A stretch of 64,000 nt of DNA from Erythrophleum ivorense (GCA_026724425.1 JAIUCV010000009.1:23264121-23328120), one strand, 5' to 3'; shown: positions 11,971 through 24,790, numbered from the stretch's first letter. A program made the numbers and translations. The notes: generated from the sequence alone by a model not told the origin.

Positions 11971-12364
11971 GAATTGGATTTTTAATTATTTGAAAAGGTT
12001 TTCTAAGTATTTTTGCTCTATTTTGGTTTAGTTTTTTCTTTATTTTAAATTTGGTTTTTAGACCTTTCAATGTTATACATCAATTGCTTTACTTGCTGGA
12101 ATTTGTGTTTGATGTGTTCTGAATATTCTCAAACTTTGTTTTATAAGGTTTTTAGGTATTTTGAGAAAAACTAATAGAAAAACTATTAGGTGCACCATTT
12201 TTAGGCCAAATTCTAACATTTAAGGCATTTTTCTAATTTGTTAGTATTTTCTCAAACAATTTTAGGATTCTTTCAATTTTTTTGGATTTAATTTCTTTAT
12301 TTTTTTTTGAGTTTCTCTTGTGTGATTGACCTCTATTTTTTAGTGTTTTTATTCTTTGCCTAAA
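11971..12364 (+). other. E1 untranslated leader
   Basis: This AT-rich stretch lies between the last primer-site copy and the reading frame. It matches A2 57309-57825 and the complement of E3 32810-33335, for example in the shared TTTGGTTTAGTTTTTTC and TTTGTTTTATAAGGTTTTTAG runs. No gene or promoter is visible. Confidence 0.65.
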
Positions 12365-14549
12365 ATGGATAGTTATTATATGTCTAATCAAGGTGTCTAT
12401 GATTCTTGTGCAAATGATAGGATTCTCTAAAAGATGGATGAAGCTATATCAATACTTCATGGTATACTTGAGCAATGAAGACAAGCATAACGAGTTCAAT
12501 AGCCATGTTACCAACCATACCACCATCTCTATAAGGTTCATCCCAGTTACATTGAGCCATACCACAATTTCCATGTGCAAGAGCCAGGGTATTATGCCTA
12601 CAACTATCATAAACGATATATGCAACAAGAACCTAAGTGGGAACTAAGTTGGGAAGAGAGGATGAGGCAATTAGATGCCTTTAATTTTCAACTTCAAAGG
12701 CAGAATGAAAATTACATCTTTAAAACCAACTAATGATTGATAACCTCATGAAGGATTTAGGAGTTCAAATGAATCAATCTACCTCAAGTGCTATTGAATC
12801 GAAAGAAAAGCAAGAAGAGAATGTTTAGAGGAGGAAGAGTCTTATTCATTGGGTAATATGCTTCCATCTTCTAATACATTGCATTTTGTTGGGATTGACT
12901 CTAGTATACATGAAAGCATAGTAATTCTAAATGCCCATGATGTTGTTGATCCTAAATTGCTTGATGATGATGATGTTGATGAAGAAATTATTGTTAAATT
13001 CCTTGACATGATTGATTATGGTAATACATTGAGCAAAAATGATACATTTGTATATGTTAATGAGTCCTTATGTACTGATGCACTTGGTTTTTCTACCCCT
13101 AGCTATGGGCATATTGATGCTTTCATTTTTGAATCAGTTGATGATGATCCTATTGAGTTTAAGGTGGTAGATAAATGTGGGGGTGACCTAGACTGTGATA
13201 ATCATTCTATTCCTAGTGTGAGTTTGGTTGATAAGCCCATTGATGATGCATCTTCTGAGTTTAGGGATAGTATGCTGTCTTGACCATGTGACATAGCTAA
13301 CTTGAATGATTCTCTTGATTATGTATGTGCTAGATCTACTATATGTGATAGATGCTCCTATATTAATGCTTTCATTAAGACTAGTGAGTTCCTCACATAT
13401 TCTAATCATGATGCTTCTGTTAAATCTGAAAAGTCCTATGTCTGCATTAAAACTATTGATGATATTGATTCTTTTGATCATACTAATGTTGATATTCAGA
13501 GTTCTATTGATACTTATGCTGTTGTTGACACTAGTGAGAGACTTGATTTTGTTGATGATCATGTATAGAGTCTTGTGAGTCTATTGATATCTCTTTGGTT
13601 AGGAAGGATATCGTTTCTCTTATTGAGACTTCTGTACAAGTTCATAAAGTTGGAGAACTAGTTCCCAACAAACAACAAACTCCCCCAATTGAGATGAAGC
13701 AATTACCAGATACCTTGAAGGATTTTCACTTGAAAGACTATGAGAAGTTGCAATTGAATTTTTCCATTGATGCAATGACTCTTATGGATGAGAGTTTAGT
13801 TAATTTCATTGGTTTTAATAGATATCTAGAGGTGTTAGATCTACTATATGTGATAGATGCTCCTAGATTAATGCTTTCATTGAGACTAGTGAGTTCCTCA
13901 CATATTCTGATCATGATGATTCTATTAAATCTGAAAAGTCCTATGTCTGCATTAAAACTATTGATGATATTGATTCTTTTGATCATACTAATGTTGATAT
14001 TTAGAGTTCTATTGATATTTATGCTATTGTTGACACTAGTGAGAGACTTGATTTTGTTGATGATCATGTATAGAGTCTTGTGAGTCTATTAATATCTCTT
14101 TGGTTTGGAAGGATATCGTTTCTCTTATTAAGACTTTTGTACAAGTTCATGAAGTTGGTGAACTAGTTCCCAACAAACAATAGACTCCCCCAATTGAGAT
14201 GAAGCAATTGCCAGATACCTTGAAGGATTTTCACTTGAAAGACTGTGAGAAGTTGCAATTGAATTTTTTCATTAATACAATGACTCTTACGGATGGGAGT
14301 TTAGTTGATTTCATTGGTTTTAATAGATACCTAGAGGATTTAGTGTTTAATGTTCATAAACTTGACTTTACCTTTCTTTCTTTATCTTTGAACCTGGTAA
14401 ATTTGATTTTTCTTCTTTTAGTGCTTTTAGAAGTCCATGAATCATCATTAAATGATCAATCAAAATGCTTCAAAGTGGTTGGACTTAAAGTCGTCAAGCT
14501 AAAGAGGAATGAAACTATTTTAATTTTGATTTTTAACACTTATGATTAG
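12365..14549 (+). pseudogene. Family A unknown acidic protein, broken copy in E1
   Basis: The frame starts at ATG 12365, in the same context as A2 57826 and E3 32809, and first stops after about 21 codons. Later segments continue the same protein: a Tyr/His/Gln-rich part (to ~12650), a Gln-rich helix-like part, an acidic region in the open frame 12849-13283, and a cysteine module at about 13318-13372 (first Cys changed to Tyr). The conserved end is FNTYD then stop. Relative to E3 and A2 it lacks the second cysteine module and contains a 505-bp tandem duplication. I do not recognise the protein, and no gag, protease or polymerase motif is present. Several stops look like CGA-to-TGA and CAA-to-TAA changes. 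Confidence 0.75.
13331..14340 (+). repeat. 505-bp tandem duplication inside the E1 reading frame
   Basis: The segment starting at 13331 repeats from 13836. GATCTACTATATGTG occurs at 13333 and 13838, and GATCATGTATAGAGT at 13556 and 14061, both offset by 505 bases. Similarity is very high by eye. Because 505 is not a multiple of three, the duplication shifts the frame. E3 and A2 lack it. Confidence 0.93.
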
Positions 14550-16111
14550 TTGGCCTTCTACAGTGTCCTTTTTAGTTTGGTATTTTTGTTATCTTTTCTT
14601 TTCTATATTACTATTTGTTTTGTAGGTAATAAAGTGCTAACCAGCGACATGGAAATCTAAGCCACCCTTTGGATCTTCATGTCATTTCATCTGGTTATAC
14701 ACTTTCCTTTCTACCCTTTTATATTGTGTTGTCTATCTATTAATTGGATCTTGTGCTGGCATTGAGGACAATGCAATATTTAAGTGTGGGGGGAAGAACC
14801 ATTCCATTTCATCATTTCTTTGTTTTGTTAAAAAAAAAGAAATTGTTTTAGAAAAAAATTTGAAAAATAGTGTGATTTTTTTATTTATTGTGGAAATTAT
14901 AAGTTGAGATTATTATAGCTTAGATACACTTTGACATGATAAGTGATGGATCTTATGTTGTGATTCAAGTGAAGTGGCAATGAATTTGATTTCAATGAAT
15001 TATTTTGATAGCTATTAGCTGGTGAGGATTTGAGCCTTATTTGTTCATTTCTAATGTGTATTCATCTATTATTGCTCTCACTCTAAAACTTATCTTAATT
15101 CTTTGTTGAGACCACGTTTGCATTTACATACATGAAAATGATAAGGCATTCCTTTCTTTTATAGCTAGTTAGCTAAATAGCTAACCTTTACGTGCAATTT
15201 ATCCATTGTTTAACCACTTTGGACCTTGTTTTATTTTCTTGTTGAATCCACAGCTAAAAAGAAAGTCCCACTTTGTTTGAAGATACCTCAAGGATTTCAA
15301 GAGCTCTATATCTTGATAGATGGATGGATGTGCATTTCCACATCAATTTTGGGCCATTTAGTTTCTTTTCTTTGGAAGGTGCATAGTCTAGAAAATTTTG
15401 AAAAATAAAAATAAAAATGAAATGACTCTTCTTGTTGGGGAAATTTACTTAAAACAAAGTTTGAAAAAAAAAGAAAATAGAAATATATATTGAAAAAATA
15501 TATAGAAAAGTATATAAAATGAAATGAGAAAAAGAAGAGGGAAAGAAAGAAAGAAAAGTTGCCTCTGTTTTCTTGTGCATATGCTTGCTTGTAGGAAATA
15601 ACGCTTTGAATTGCACATTTTCTTCCCTATCATAAGTTCCTTTTATTGCTTTTGAGGTTCTAAGGTATCCAGTGGCTTGTTTTTCCTTGTTTTTATATAC
15701 CCATTCATTTTATTCCCTAGCCCCACTACAACCTTGAATAAAGTCCTTTTCATTTGTGCATTGCATTTGCCATAGGTGGTGGAGATTTAGAAAATAGACA
15801 AGCTTATGGTAGTGAGGTTTTGATAGGTGGAACTTGAGTGATACACATTGCCTTAACCACTTGAGAGTTGAGAGTAAACACTTATCCTTTTTGAAGGGCT
15901 ATACACTTTAATTCATTCTTTTCAAATGAAATTGCCATGGAACCTACTTTCTTGATGCAAGTGAAGTTAACTTTGAGTCTTGAAATGTTGAAGAGTTGTG
16001 CTCATTTCCTCATCTTGTGATTTGTACACTTTCCTTTTGCATTTCCATTTTCCAGTTGCCATTTCATTAGCCTTTCCTTGGATCTTGAGTTTTGGGCATG
16101 AGTGCAAAGGT
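14550..16111 (+). other. E1 3' non-coding internal region
   Basis: This 1.5 kb lies between the reading frame and the 3' polypurine tract. It contains the conserved internal GTGTGGGG motif (14758-14796) and a long A/G-rich stretch (15455-15560). The equivalent of that stretch in E3 is the T/C-rich block at 29840-29930. The small open frames here (15226-15408, antisense 15445-15633) are not conserved in the other copies. Confidence 0.7.
14758..14796 (+). promoter_or_regulatory. Conserved GAGGACAATGC...AAGTGTGGGG motif (internal PPT-like)
   Basis: An ATTGAGGACAATGCAA block is followed by TTTAAGTGTGGGGGG just after the reading frame. The same pair occurs at 63708-63746 (A2) and on the minus strand at 30537-30575 (E3). 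Similar GAGGACAA...AAGTGTGGGGG motifs are known near the 3' end of plant Tat/Athila-type elements. Here it sits ~1.3 kb upstream of the true polypurine tract, so it may be a second plus-strand priming site. Confidence 0.55.
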
Positions 16112-16128
16112 TTAAGTGTGGGGAAATT
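16112..16128 (+). promoter_or_regulatory. E1 polypurine tract
   Basis: The run AAGTGTGGGGAAATT directly precedes the TGATAAAGG start of the 3' LTR. That is the expected place for plus-strand priming. E3 has the equivalent at 29154-29170. Confidence 0.85.
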
Positions 16129-16639
16129 TGATAAAGGCCATTTTTATATTTTTTATTTCCCTTAATTTGGACATTTTGATGAATAACTATGGCTTAATGA
16201 GTTTTATTAGATAATATTTGATTTTATTAGCCATTTTTTGAACTTTAAGAATTAAATTGCAAAATTATTAGTTTTAATGCATAAATTCATTTAAATAATT
16301 TTGTCTTACTTAGTATGGTTTATTATTTTTGCAGAATTTGTTATAGGCAAATAGAATTTGAATGGGAGAAGAGATGGAAGCTTCAATTTTTCAATTTCAA
16401 CAAAAAAAAAAGGTTTGGAAGATGATTGATGAATCATGCAAGATCCAAATCACATGGTCCTTTACTCACGTTACAGCAAGTCCAGCCCACCATTTACACA
16501 CTCATAAGCTCCCTTACTCTCTCCTTAACACATGCATATAAGGACCTCCATGTAGCTCCATGCCCATCAACTCATGAGCAGAAGATACAAACACGTAATG
16601 CAGCACCATACTCCTCAGCTTCTGTTTACATGGAAATAA
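16129..16639 (+). repeat. E1 3' LTR, first segment
   Basis: It matches 8987-9507 closely, with a ~20-base deletion near 16304 relative to the 5' LTR. It stops at AATAA (16635-16639), where a B copy entered, and resumes at 23985. Confidence 0.9.
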
Positions 16640-16690
16640 TGTAATATCCAGCTCCTCAGAAATATGAGAAAACATGAGAAATATAACGTA

Positions 16691-19600
16691 TGTAACACCA
16701 TATATTTCTAGCATGCTTCCGATCATTTCTAAGTCTCACATGATCAATTGAACAAAAGGGAACGGAAAATGACATTAAAATAATGCCTTATTTCGCGTTA
16801 CATTGTGTATAAAAATTCTATTCAGTGTCACATAGATCATATGAGCTCATACAACACGTTCTCATATTTAATTACATATATACAACTCATTTGCATAACC
16901 AAAGTTGGCCCACAACTCGTGGAATTCAAAGGGGACCATCAAACTCACACTATTATTTTTGCCAAAATTTTAATTTTTCTGTCACAACTTTGAAAATTCA
17001 TAACTAAATCCAAAAAATTAAAAATCCAACAAAATTTACCATTCCAGAGAGCTCTAGATGTCTACCCCATGATAAAAATAGTTTCAGCTCATGAATCATT
17101 AAGGGGAAATCATTTGACATCCGAAAAGCCATTGGGGTTGCTGCTGTCTGGGCTACTGGTTCAGTTTACTGATAGGAAGTTTCAAACTTTGTAACTAATT
17201 CTAGAAAAATTGAAATTATTCATTCTTGACCATTCTAGAAAGCTACACATGTTTAATTTATGGTAAAAATATTTCTAGGCCATGAAACATAACACAGAAA
17301 GCGTTTGACACGCGAAAAGGGGTAAAGGTTCGGACAACTACTGGTACTGATGAAAGTGTCTGCTATGAACTTCGAAAATGTCCAATTAATTCCACAAAAA
17401 TCCAATACATGAAAATAATACCAATTTGGAAATCTATGAACGTTAAATTTATGGTAAAAATAGACTCAGATCAGAGAAAGTACGTTTATCTACCCAAATT
17501 CAATGGAACAATGACTCAGGTCGTGCTAAGCTACTGCTACTGTCCTAGAAATTCAAAAATTCATATCTCTCATCTCAGACCTCCAAATGAGATGATTCCA
17601 GTTGCTACAAGTCTCTGTGAATGCCTAGTTTCTAATAAAATTTTGTAGCCATTGGACCACGTTTGTCCCTCGAATGACACAATTTCACAACTGACCAAAT
17701 GAACAGTACCAGTGCAAATCCGAAATTCTGATACCAACTTTGAAAAATCATAAAAAATTCCACAGACCTCCAAATGACCAGATCTTTAGCTTCCCAAAAA
17801 TATCTAGGCAAGATATACTTGCATGCAAAATTTCAAGTCAAGAAGAGGTCATTTGGTCAGACTTTGCCATAGCTCAAGCTTATGGCAATTTTGGTCCCAA
17901 CAAGAGGCAAATTTGGTTCACATGAGCCATCCATGGTTCCACACACATTTGAGCTACTTAGAAAGCATAAATATAGCATAAATATAGCATAAATAAGTCC
18001 TTCATAAGGTCTGAACCCTCATGCAACTCAAATTCACCATGTCACTTCCATGAACATACATATACAAGTGGGCTCCTAAGTGGTCAAAATACATAATTCT
18101 ATTCATTAAACTCTATTCTTGATACATACACTAACTTTACATAGTTTTACACTTGCTCAAAGTTTCATAGCTCAAACATATCTACTTTTACATTCTTGTA
18201 ATCATAGTACATCAAAATAGAAAGATTTGCTAAGAGATGGAGATTTAAGCTCCTTGGCTTCCATCCTTTGGATCTTGAACTCCACCTAGATCATATGAGA
18301 TGAGAAAGGAGGGGGGATGAGATTCATTGAATCTCAATAGCTCATACACCTATTCAAGCACATTTTCAAGGCATATAATATGTTAAAGGTACAAATATGC
18401 AACTACTCAAATGATGAAGCATTTAATTTCTACATTTTTATGTCACAAACACATGTCAAGCATAAGAATGAGCTTTATGGACTTTTAGGTTGGCCTCACC
18501 CCATTTCTAGGACTTTTGGATTGCCTCACTCTTGGTTTTTGGGACTTTTGACTTAGCCTCACCCATCCAAGGGACTTTTGGCCTTGTCTCACCCATGCCA
18601 TGAGACTTTTGGCATCTCCTCACCCACATTAAGGGACTTTTGGCACTACCTCACTCTTATGAGCCATTTCCATCATTCAAAGATATTCAAGAAAGCATAT
18701 TGGTACCAAAATAGCAACATAGCATCAAGTGGCATGTCTCAAATATATAAACATACACACAAGCACATAATGACACCATATGCAACAAGAAAATGCAACA
18801 AGACAAGGTGGAGAGCTACCTTGGTGCAAATTCAAGCTTTACTTTGCTTATTTTTTTCCTTTTTGGTTCCACAAACACAAGGAGGTGGGGTTGGATTTAT
18901 TTGGCCTATTCACAATAAACAACACTAAATTATACTCTTGGAACAAATTATGACATCCAACTCACTCTTAAGACTACACTTTGGTCTATTTGTCACAATA
19001 TAGTTCCATTAAGGACCTAATGAAGCAACTACCATAATTAACATTCTTAGTTCCATTCTCTTGCCATATTTAGACCTCTTGACCTCATTTAAGGTCCTTG
19101 AAGCCATCACACACTCACTTTCACAAACCTAGGTCCATGTTGCTTCATAAGGTTACATTATGGAAACCATTGCTCATCTTCCAACCTAAGGCTTCTAAAT
19201 TTTTCTAAGGGTTTCTCCTATCGTTTTTTTATCATATAAAGTCCCAAACCAAGCTTGGAACCATTTAAAACATTCCCTAGCTATCTCTAAGGGTCTTGAC
19301 CTAGTTATGCTTCCATTAAAGACCCATGGAGTTTGGGATTTTTCCTTAATGGATGGGGCACTTGGGAAGCTCTCTAGGATTCTTAGAAACTCAAACAAAC
19401 ACTCACATATGATGGGGAAGTCTTGAATCTACCCAAATTTTAACTTATGTTCAAGCACCCTACACTTTTCTAAATTGAGTTTTACTAGTTTTTCATGCAT
19501 TTCTTTAGTATAATCCATCTTCCCATGGCTTAGTTTGATGGATTCTTTTGGATTATAAAATAGAAACTCTTCCCTCTTCATGGTTCTATTTGAGACATCC

Positions 19601-20513
19601 TACCATGGAAGAGGAGAAGGAGAAAGAGAAGCAACAAAGGGAGAGAAACTACCTTGCAATCAAGCTTCCTTCAAGAGCCCTTCCTCTTCCCTCTTTCTCC
19701 TCCTTAAATTTTGAATTTTCCTCCTATGATTTGGACCCAAATCAACACCAAAAATTACATTAAAACTATGGAAAGATGAAGCAAGAAGGGGAGGATGAAG
19801 TTTCAAGAGGAAAGAGTATGAAAACCTTACACTTTCTCACCCTTTCTTTGGCTTTTCTTCCTCCAAAATTTCCTCCCTTTCTGTGCCTAAGACGGCAGCT
19901 CCATTTCTGAGATTTGGGTAGAAGAAAGTCGGTTTAGAGAGGGGGGGGGGAGCTGAATGTGACTTAAAAAGGGAGTTTAGAAGCTTCCTTGTGCACTTTG
20001 TTTCCATTTTTGCCCTTCCATAATGGCATTTCCAGTTTAGCTTCGTTTTAGCTCCTTTTTGAGACCGTCTTTTCCATCATAAAATTAAGATTCCCAATTT
20101 AATAAAATGCCTTTGGAATCACTCAAATCAGAGCTAAAATCTTCTTGAATGAACTGATCAAAGTTCGGGTCAACTGACGTCAAAAAGAGTACACCAGAGG
20201 GGCTTTATCGGTCCCGGGGCTTCCCATAATTTTTAGGGCCTCTGAGAACCCTGGGCAACTCAAAATTTCCATTTAAAAAGCCCTCCTAGGTGTTTTTCTA
20301 AAATTGCACTTATTTATGAAAATGCCACTAGCCTTTCGGTAAATTTTTCGAATCACTCTAACCCCAGTTTCTGGGCAACTCAAGGCTCAAATCCTCGTTT
20401 ACTATTATTTAAAATTTTATTCAAATTTTATTTGGCCTTGAATCACTCATCTCAGGGGACTTGCTTTTCAAACCTGCCCGTTCCGGTGATTGTACAATGT
20501 ACCGGATGTTACA
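16691..20513 (-). mobile_element. Family B solo LTR (-) nested in the B(+) copy
   Basis: It begins TGTAACACC and ends CCGGATGTTACA, flanked by a perfect ACGTA (16686-16690 and 20514-20518). At 3823 bp it is the longest B copy here. It lies 51 bases inside its host, so host and guest form a nearly symmetric inverted repeat centred near 20515. No gene is evident; open frames such as 18578-18928 fall across the tandem array and are not conserved as proteins. Confidence 0.95.
18479..18665. repeat. Clearest ~31-bp tandem array of a B LTR (six units)
   Basis: Six consecutive units begin GGACTTTTGG or close variants and continue through a CCTCACCCA-type block. Unit lengths are 30-32 bases. Homologous arrays occur at about 3075-3262, 22385-22560, 26095-26250, 38185-38372, 43120-43325, 48800-49010, 50550-50755 and 59715-59910. 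Confidence 0.88.
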
Positions 20514-23500
20514 ACGTACAGTTTCTCCGTAAATGTACGAAATTCATTGGATACAAAAGGAAGTCTCCTAGATAGAGTGATTTAGGATCCAATAAAATTA
20601 TAATAATATTTTAGACCTTAAATAATAGTGATTCAACACTAGAGGTGCCATGAAATCGAAGCCAGAATAGCCATACAAACTTTAATGGAAATGTAACAAA
20701 ATATAATGGCATTTTTGTAATTTCGAGCAATTTTTAGAATACTCGTAGGAGGGCTTTTTAAATGGAAAATCTGAGTTCTCTAGGGCTTTCAAAGGCCTTG
20801 AAAACTATGGAAAGCCTTGGGACAGTTAAAGCCCCTCTAGTATACATTTTCTAATATCAGTTGACCCGAACTTTGACCCTTTCGTTCGGGAAGGTTTTAG
20901 CTCCAATTTAAGTGATTCCAAAGGCATTTTATAAGATTGAGGACATAAATTTTATAATGGAAAAGGCGGTTCTAAAAAAGGAGCTAAAATGGAAATGCCA
21001 AAACAAAAGGGCAAAATTGAAATTTTTAGAAAGTGGAAGCTTCTTGAAACCTCTTTAAGTTTCACATTTCTTCTCCTTGTTATTTCCATGACTTGTTTCT
21101 GCCCTTAAACTAGAGAAAGAAGGCAGCTCTTGGGGGCACAAAGAGAGGAGATTTTGAAGGGAGAAAAAGCCAAGAAAAGGTAGGAAATTCCATAGAAATT
21201 CAAGCTTTCTCTTTAGCAATTTGCTACTCCTTCTTCTTTTTTTTATTTTCATGGATTTGATGAGCTTTTTGGGTCTATATTGAGGGTAGAACAGAGGTGG
21301 AAATTTTGAAATTCAAGGGAAGAGGCCAACCAAGTGAAGAACAAGCCAAAGAAAATAAGAATCTAAGGTAATTCATGATGTTTTAAGCTTCTTCTTTCGA
21401 TCCCTTCTCTTGTATGTATTTCGCCCCACCTAAGACCAGCCAAGAGGGGTTGAATTTCTAACCAAACCAAGAGTGAATCTTATGAAAATGAGGGAGAAGA
21501 ATAAGAATATGCAAAGGAAACAATCAAATAGCCATTAGATTTTAAGATAGCAAAGTTAGGGTTCCAAGTGTTCCGCCAAAATTTTTTTTTTGATGTAAGA
21601 GTTCCTAGGCCTAAATGAGTGTTTTGATGAGCTCTTGAGATCTCTAAGAAGCTTTGCACATGTATCTTCCATCAAGAAAATAAAGCAAACTCACTTGGTG
21701 TCTCCTTGAAGCCTAGCCTCTGCCTAAGTTAGATGGAGCACCTAGAGGTAGTTTTAATTTGCTCTAACCTTATTTTTTAGTCATATATGATGGAAGAGGA
21801 TGAGAGGAAGTTTTGGAAAAATTTTAGAAACCATAGATAGTGAGATGTAGTTATAGGTTCCATATTATGGCTTAAAGAAGTAACACATAGCTAGGCTCCT
21901 TGAATTAATTGTGTGATGACTCCAAGAGGCTTAAATGGAGTCAAGAATCATAAATGAATAAAGAGAATGGAGCAAAGATCATGTTTCCATAGGGTTGTTT
22001 CATTAAGTGCATTATGGAACCATATAGAAGTCATATGAACTACCTAGCTTTTTTAATGAATGTGTAGCTCTAGAAATTGGTTCAAGAGTATGATTGGCTT
22101 CCATATTATGTGTCTAGGCCAAAGGAAACAAATTCCACCTTCTTGTGAGTGTGTGGCCATAGGAGAGGAATCAAACCTAAGAGGAAAAGTGTGTTTGTGT
22201 AATAAAGGTAGTCTCTCTTCTTTCTTTCATGTATAAGTGGATGTTATCTTGTCTTTGAATGTGTGTATGTATATTTTAAGTCATGAAAAAGTGTTTTAGC
22301 ATGTATCTAGATGCCAAGGCACCATGATGTTACATTATGTCTTCAAATGATGCTTTGTGAACTTGCTTTAGTTTGCTTGGGTGTGGTGAAGATAGGAACC
22401 CAATAACCATGGTGAGAATGAGCCAAGAACCTTTAAGAATGGTTGAGACAAAGCCAAGAGTCTCCCAAGAGTAAGGCCTAATTTAAAGCCTTCAAGAAAA
22501 AGGGTGAGACAAGTCCAAAATCCTAGAAGAGAATGGGTGAGGCTAAGCCACTTACTTGGCAAGCCTATGGATGTATTATATGACTTTTTGAATGCTAGAA
22601 ATTGCTTCTTGAATGATCACATGTTCCATAATGTTCATGCATGCATTTTTAGACATGAATTTGCATTCTTTATGTGTGATTGAAAGGGAGAAGACCTATT
22701 GGGATTCCTAGAATCTCATTCCTTCCTCCCCACATGTATAACATGTCTAGGTGGACCAAGTGAACCAAGAAATGGGAGCCACTAAGTTTGAAGAGGAAAG
22801 TTTGACAACCAAGAGTGTGAAACTGCCAATTTGTAGCCATATGAGTGGCACATGATGTAATCAATTATTGTATATGTTATATGACTTCATGAACACATGT
22901 AAATATATAAATGTATCATGTACAAATGAGATTTAATGCCATATGTATGATATAGTGCATTTTGGGCAGTGAATGGCAAAAACTAGCATATGTGCTCTTG
23001 TGTATATCTTGGGGTGGATGAGTGAGTTAATGAAATCTCAATTTGTGCACCTTTGAGACAAGTTTATTAGACCATCTTGGTGCTTTCCCACGTGATTAAG
23101 TGGCCATGAGAGCCATGGAACCAAATTGACCCTCTTGAACCCCTTATGAGACAAAAAAATGACCATTTTGCAATTTATTATCAAGATCTAACCAAATGAA
23201 CAAATTTGCTCATGAAATTTGGTATGCATATAGATTTCATTCAGAACTTTCTTAGAAGCTAAAGAATAGATTATTTGGAGCTCTGTGGAATTAATTATGA
23301 TTTCTTAAAGTTGGCATTTTTTGCTGTACTGATATAAACATTATTCATATGGTCAGTTCCTTTTGCTGTATCATTTGAGATCCAAATGCTGTCCAATGAT
23401 CATGAAAGTGCATAGGCATAAACTAGACATGATAATCTTTATATGGCCACTAAGGTCACCCCAATTGGACATTTGAGCAGGGAGATATGAATTTTTGAAG

Positions 23501-23984
23501 TTCATGGATAGTACCAGTAGTGACAGGTGACCTTTATTCCTATTCTATCAATTTTTAGTGGCTAGATGTCCCTATTGTAGTCTAGATTATTTTTATCATA
23601 AATTAGACATCTGTATCTTTCCATAATGGTATAGTGTTCCTGATTTCAAATTTTTTAGAATTAGTTATGATTTTTCAAAATTCATGACAAAAATCTGGAA
23701 TTTTAGTCTGAGGCTGCACACTTTATTTTCATGTGTATACTTCATTAGCTCGAGTTCCGGGCCACTTCTTAAGATAGTTTTGAGTGATATTTGTGTATTT
23801 AAATATGAGAATGAGATGGATGGCTTCATATGGTCCATGGGACATGAAATGAAAAATACATGCATGACATAACGCAATTAAATTGAATATTTTTAATGAT
23901 TTTCCTTGGCAAGCTTGCTTAATTCAAGGAAGTGAACCTAGAAATGATATGAGATGAGCTATATAAATATGGTATTACAAATAA

Positions 23985-24243
23985 CATGGTTTTACTGTAG
24001 CATATATAAGCATTCCCATTCATCTAGGAGTACACGAGTTGAGAGTTTGGCACGAAGTGGAGTCTAGGTCACGGTCTTAACTTCATAAACACATGCATAG
24101 ACACGTAGCAACACTCTCGGGCTTCATCCTCATGAATCATGCATGAAGGCTTTCTCTGGGGTTGGCACACATGTGGATAATGAAGCACAAGACCAGCTTG
24201 CACAAAGCATTCATTCACATCACAAAGAGAAACATGGGTTCTA
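23985..24243 (+). repeat. E1 3' LTR, second segment
   Basis: This piece matches 9510-9770, including CATGAATCATGCATGAAGG. It lies between two independent B insertions and ends with TTCTA (24239-24243), the left target duplicate of the next one. Confidence 0.88.
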
Positions 24244-24782
24244 TGTAACACCCAAATTTCATAAAAATAATGGAAACAAGCCAGATATAAAGAGTCCTCT
24301 AAAATGAATTAGTTAAGACCAAATAAAATTAGGATAAAATTTTAAATATTAGAAAATGAGGATCCAAGGCTTAGGATGCCCAAACACAGGAGTTAGAGTG
24401 ACTAAAGAAAATTTGACGAAATATAATGGCATTTTTGTAATCTTGGGCAAATTTTAGAAAACTTAAAAGAGGGATCTTTACATGGAAAATTTGAGTTTTT
24501 TGGGGTTCTTAGAGGTCCTAAAAATTATAGGAATCCTTAGAACAATTAAAACCCCTCCATTTTATGTTTTACAATATCGGAGGACCCAACTTTAACCCTT
24601 TTATTCAGGAAAGTTTTAAACTCAATTTGACTGATACCAAAGACCATTTATAGGTTAGAGAACCTAAATTTTATGATGGAAAAGGAAATTTTCTAAAAAG
24701 GACTTAAAATGAGCCTAAAACGAAAAAACCAAGAATGAAAGGCAAAATTGACATTTTAAAAGGTTTCTAATGGATCCCTAGC

Positions 24783-24790
24783 TATATATA
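24783..24790 (+). promoter_or_regulatory. TATA-like box of B LTR
   Basis: TATATATAGG precedes a GGTGCCCCAC block, as in the B copy at 40715-40727. The position, ~540 bases into the LTR, is shared among copies. Confidence 0.5.

Larger units (their letters stand above)
16640..23979 (+). mobile_element. Family B solo LTR (+), split by an inverted B copy
   Basis: It begins TGTAATATCC at 16640 and ends GGTATTACA at 23979. It is flanked by AATAA (16635-16639 and 23980-23984), and the E1 LTR resumes as CATGGTTTTACTG. Only the first 51 bases precede the nested minus-strand copy; the rest is 20519-23979. Without the insertion the copy is about 3.5 kb, like other B copies. The plus-strand form of the ~30-bp array lies at about 22385-22560. 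Confidence 0.92.

Noticed and set aside
13188..14067. Antisense Ile/Asn-rich open frames (13188-13562 and 13738-14067).
   Set aside because: They are shadows of the acidic sense frame, duplicated only because the DNA is tandemly repeated by 505 bp.
18479..18665. CRISPR-like array (regular ~31-bp units).
   Set aside because: Units are degenerate head-to-tail repeats with no unique spacers, inside a plant LTR present in nine copies.
18578..18928. 116-codon frame across the B LTR array.
   Set aside because: It overlaps the ~31-bp tandem array, and homologous B copies do not preserve it.
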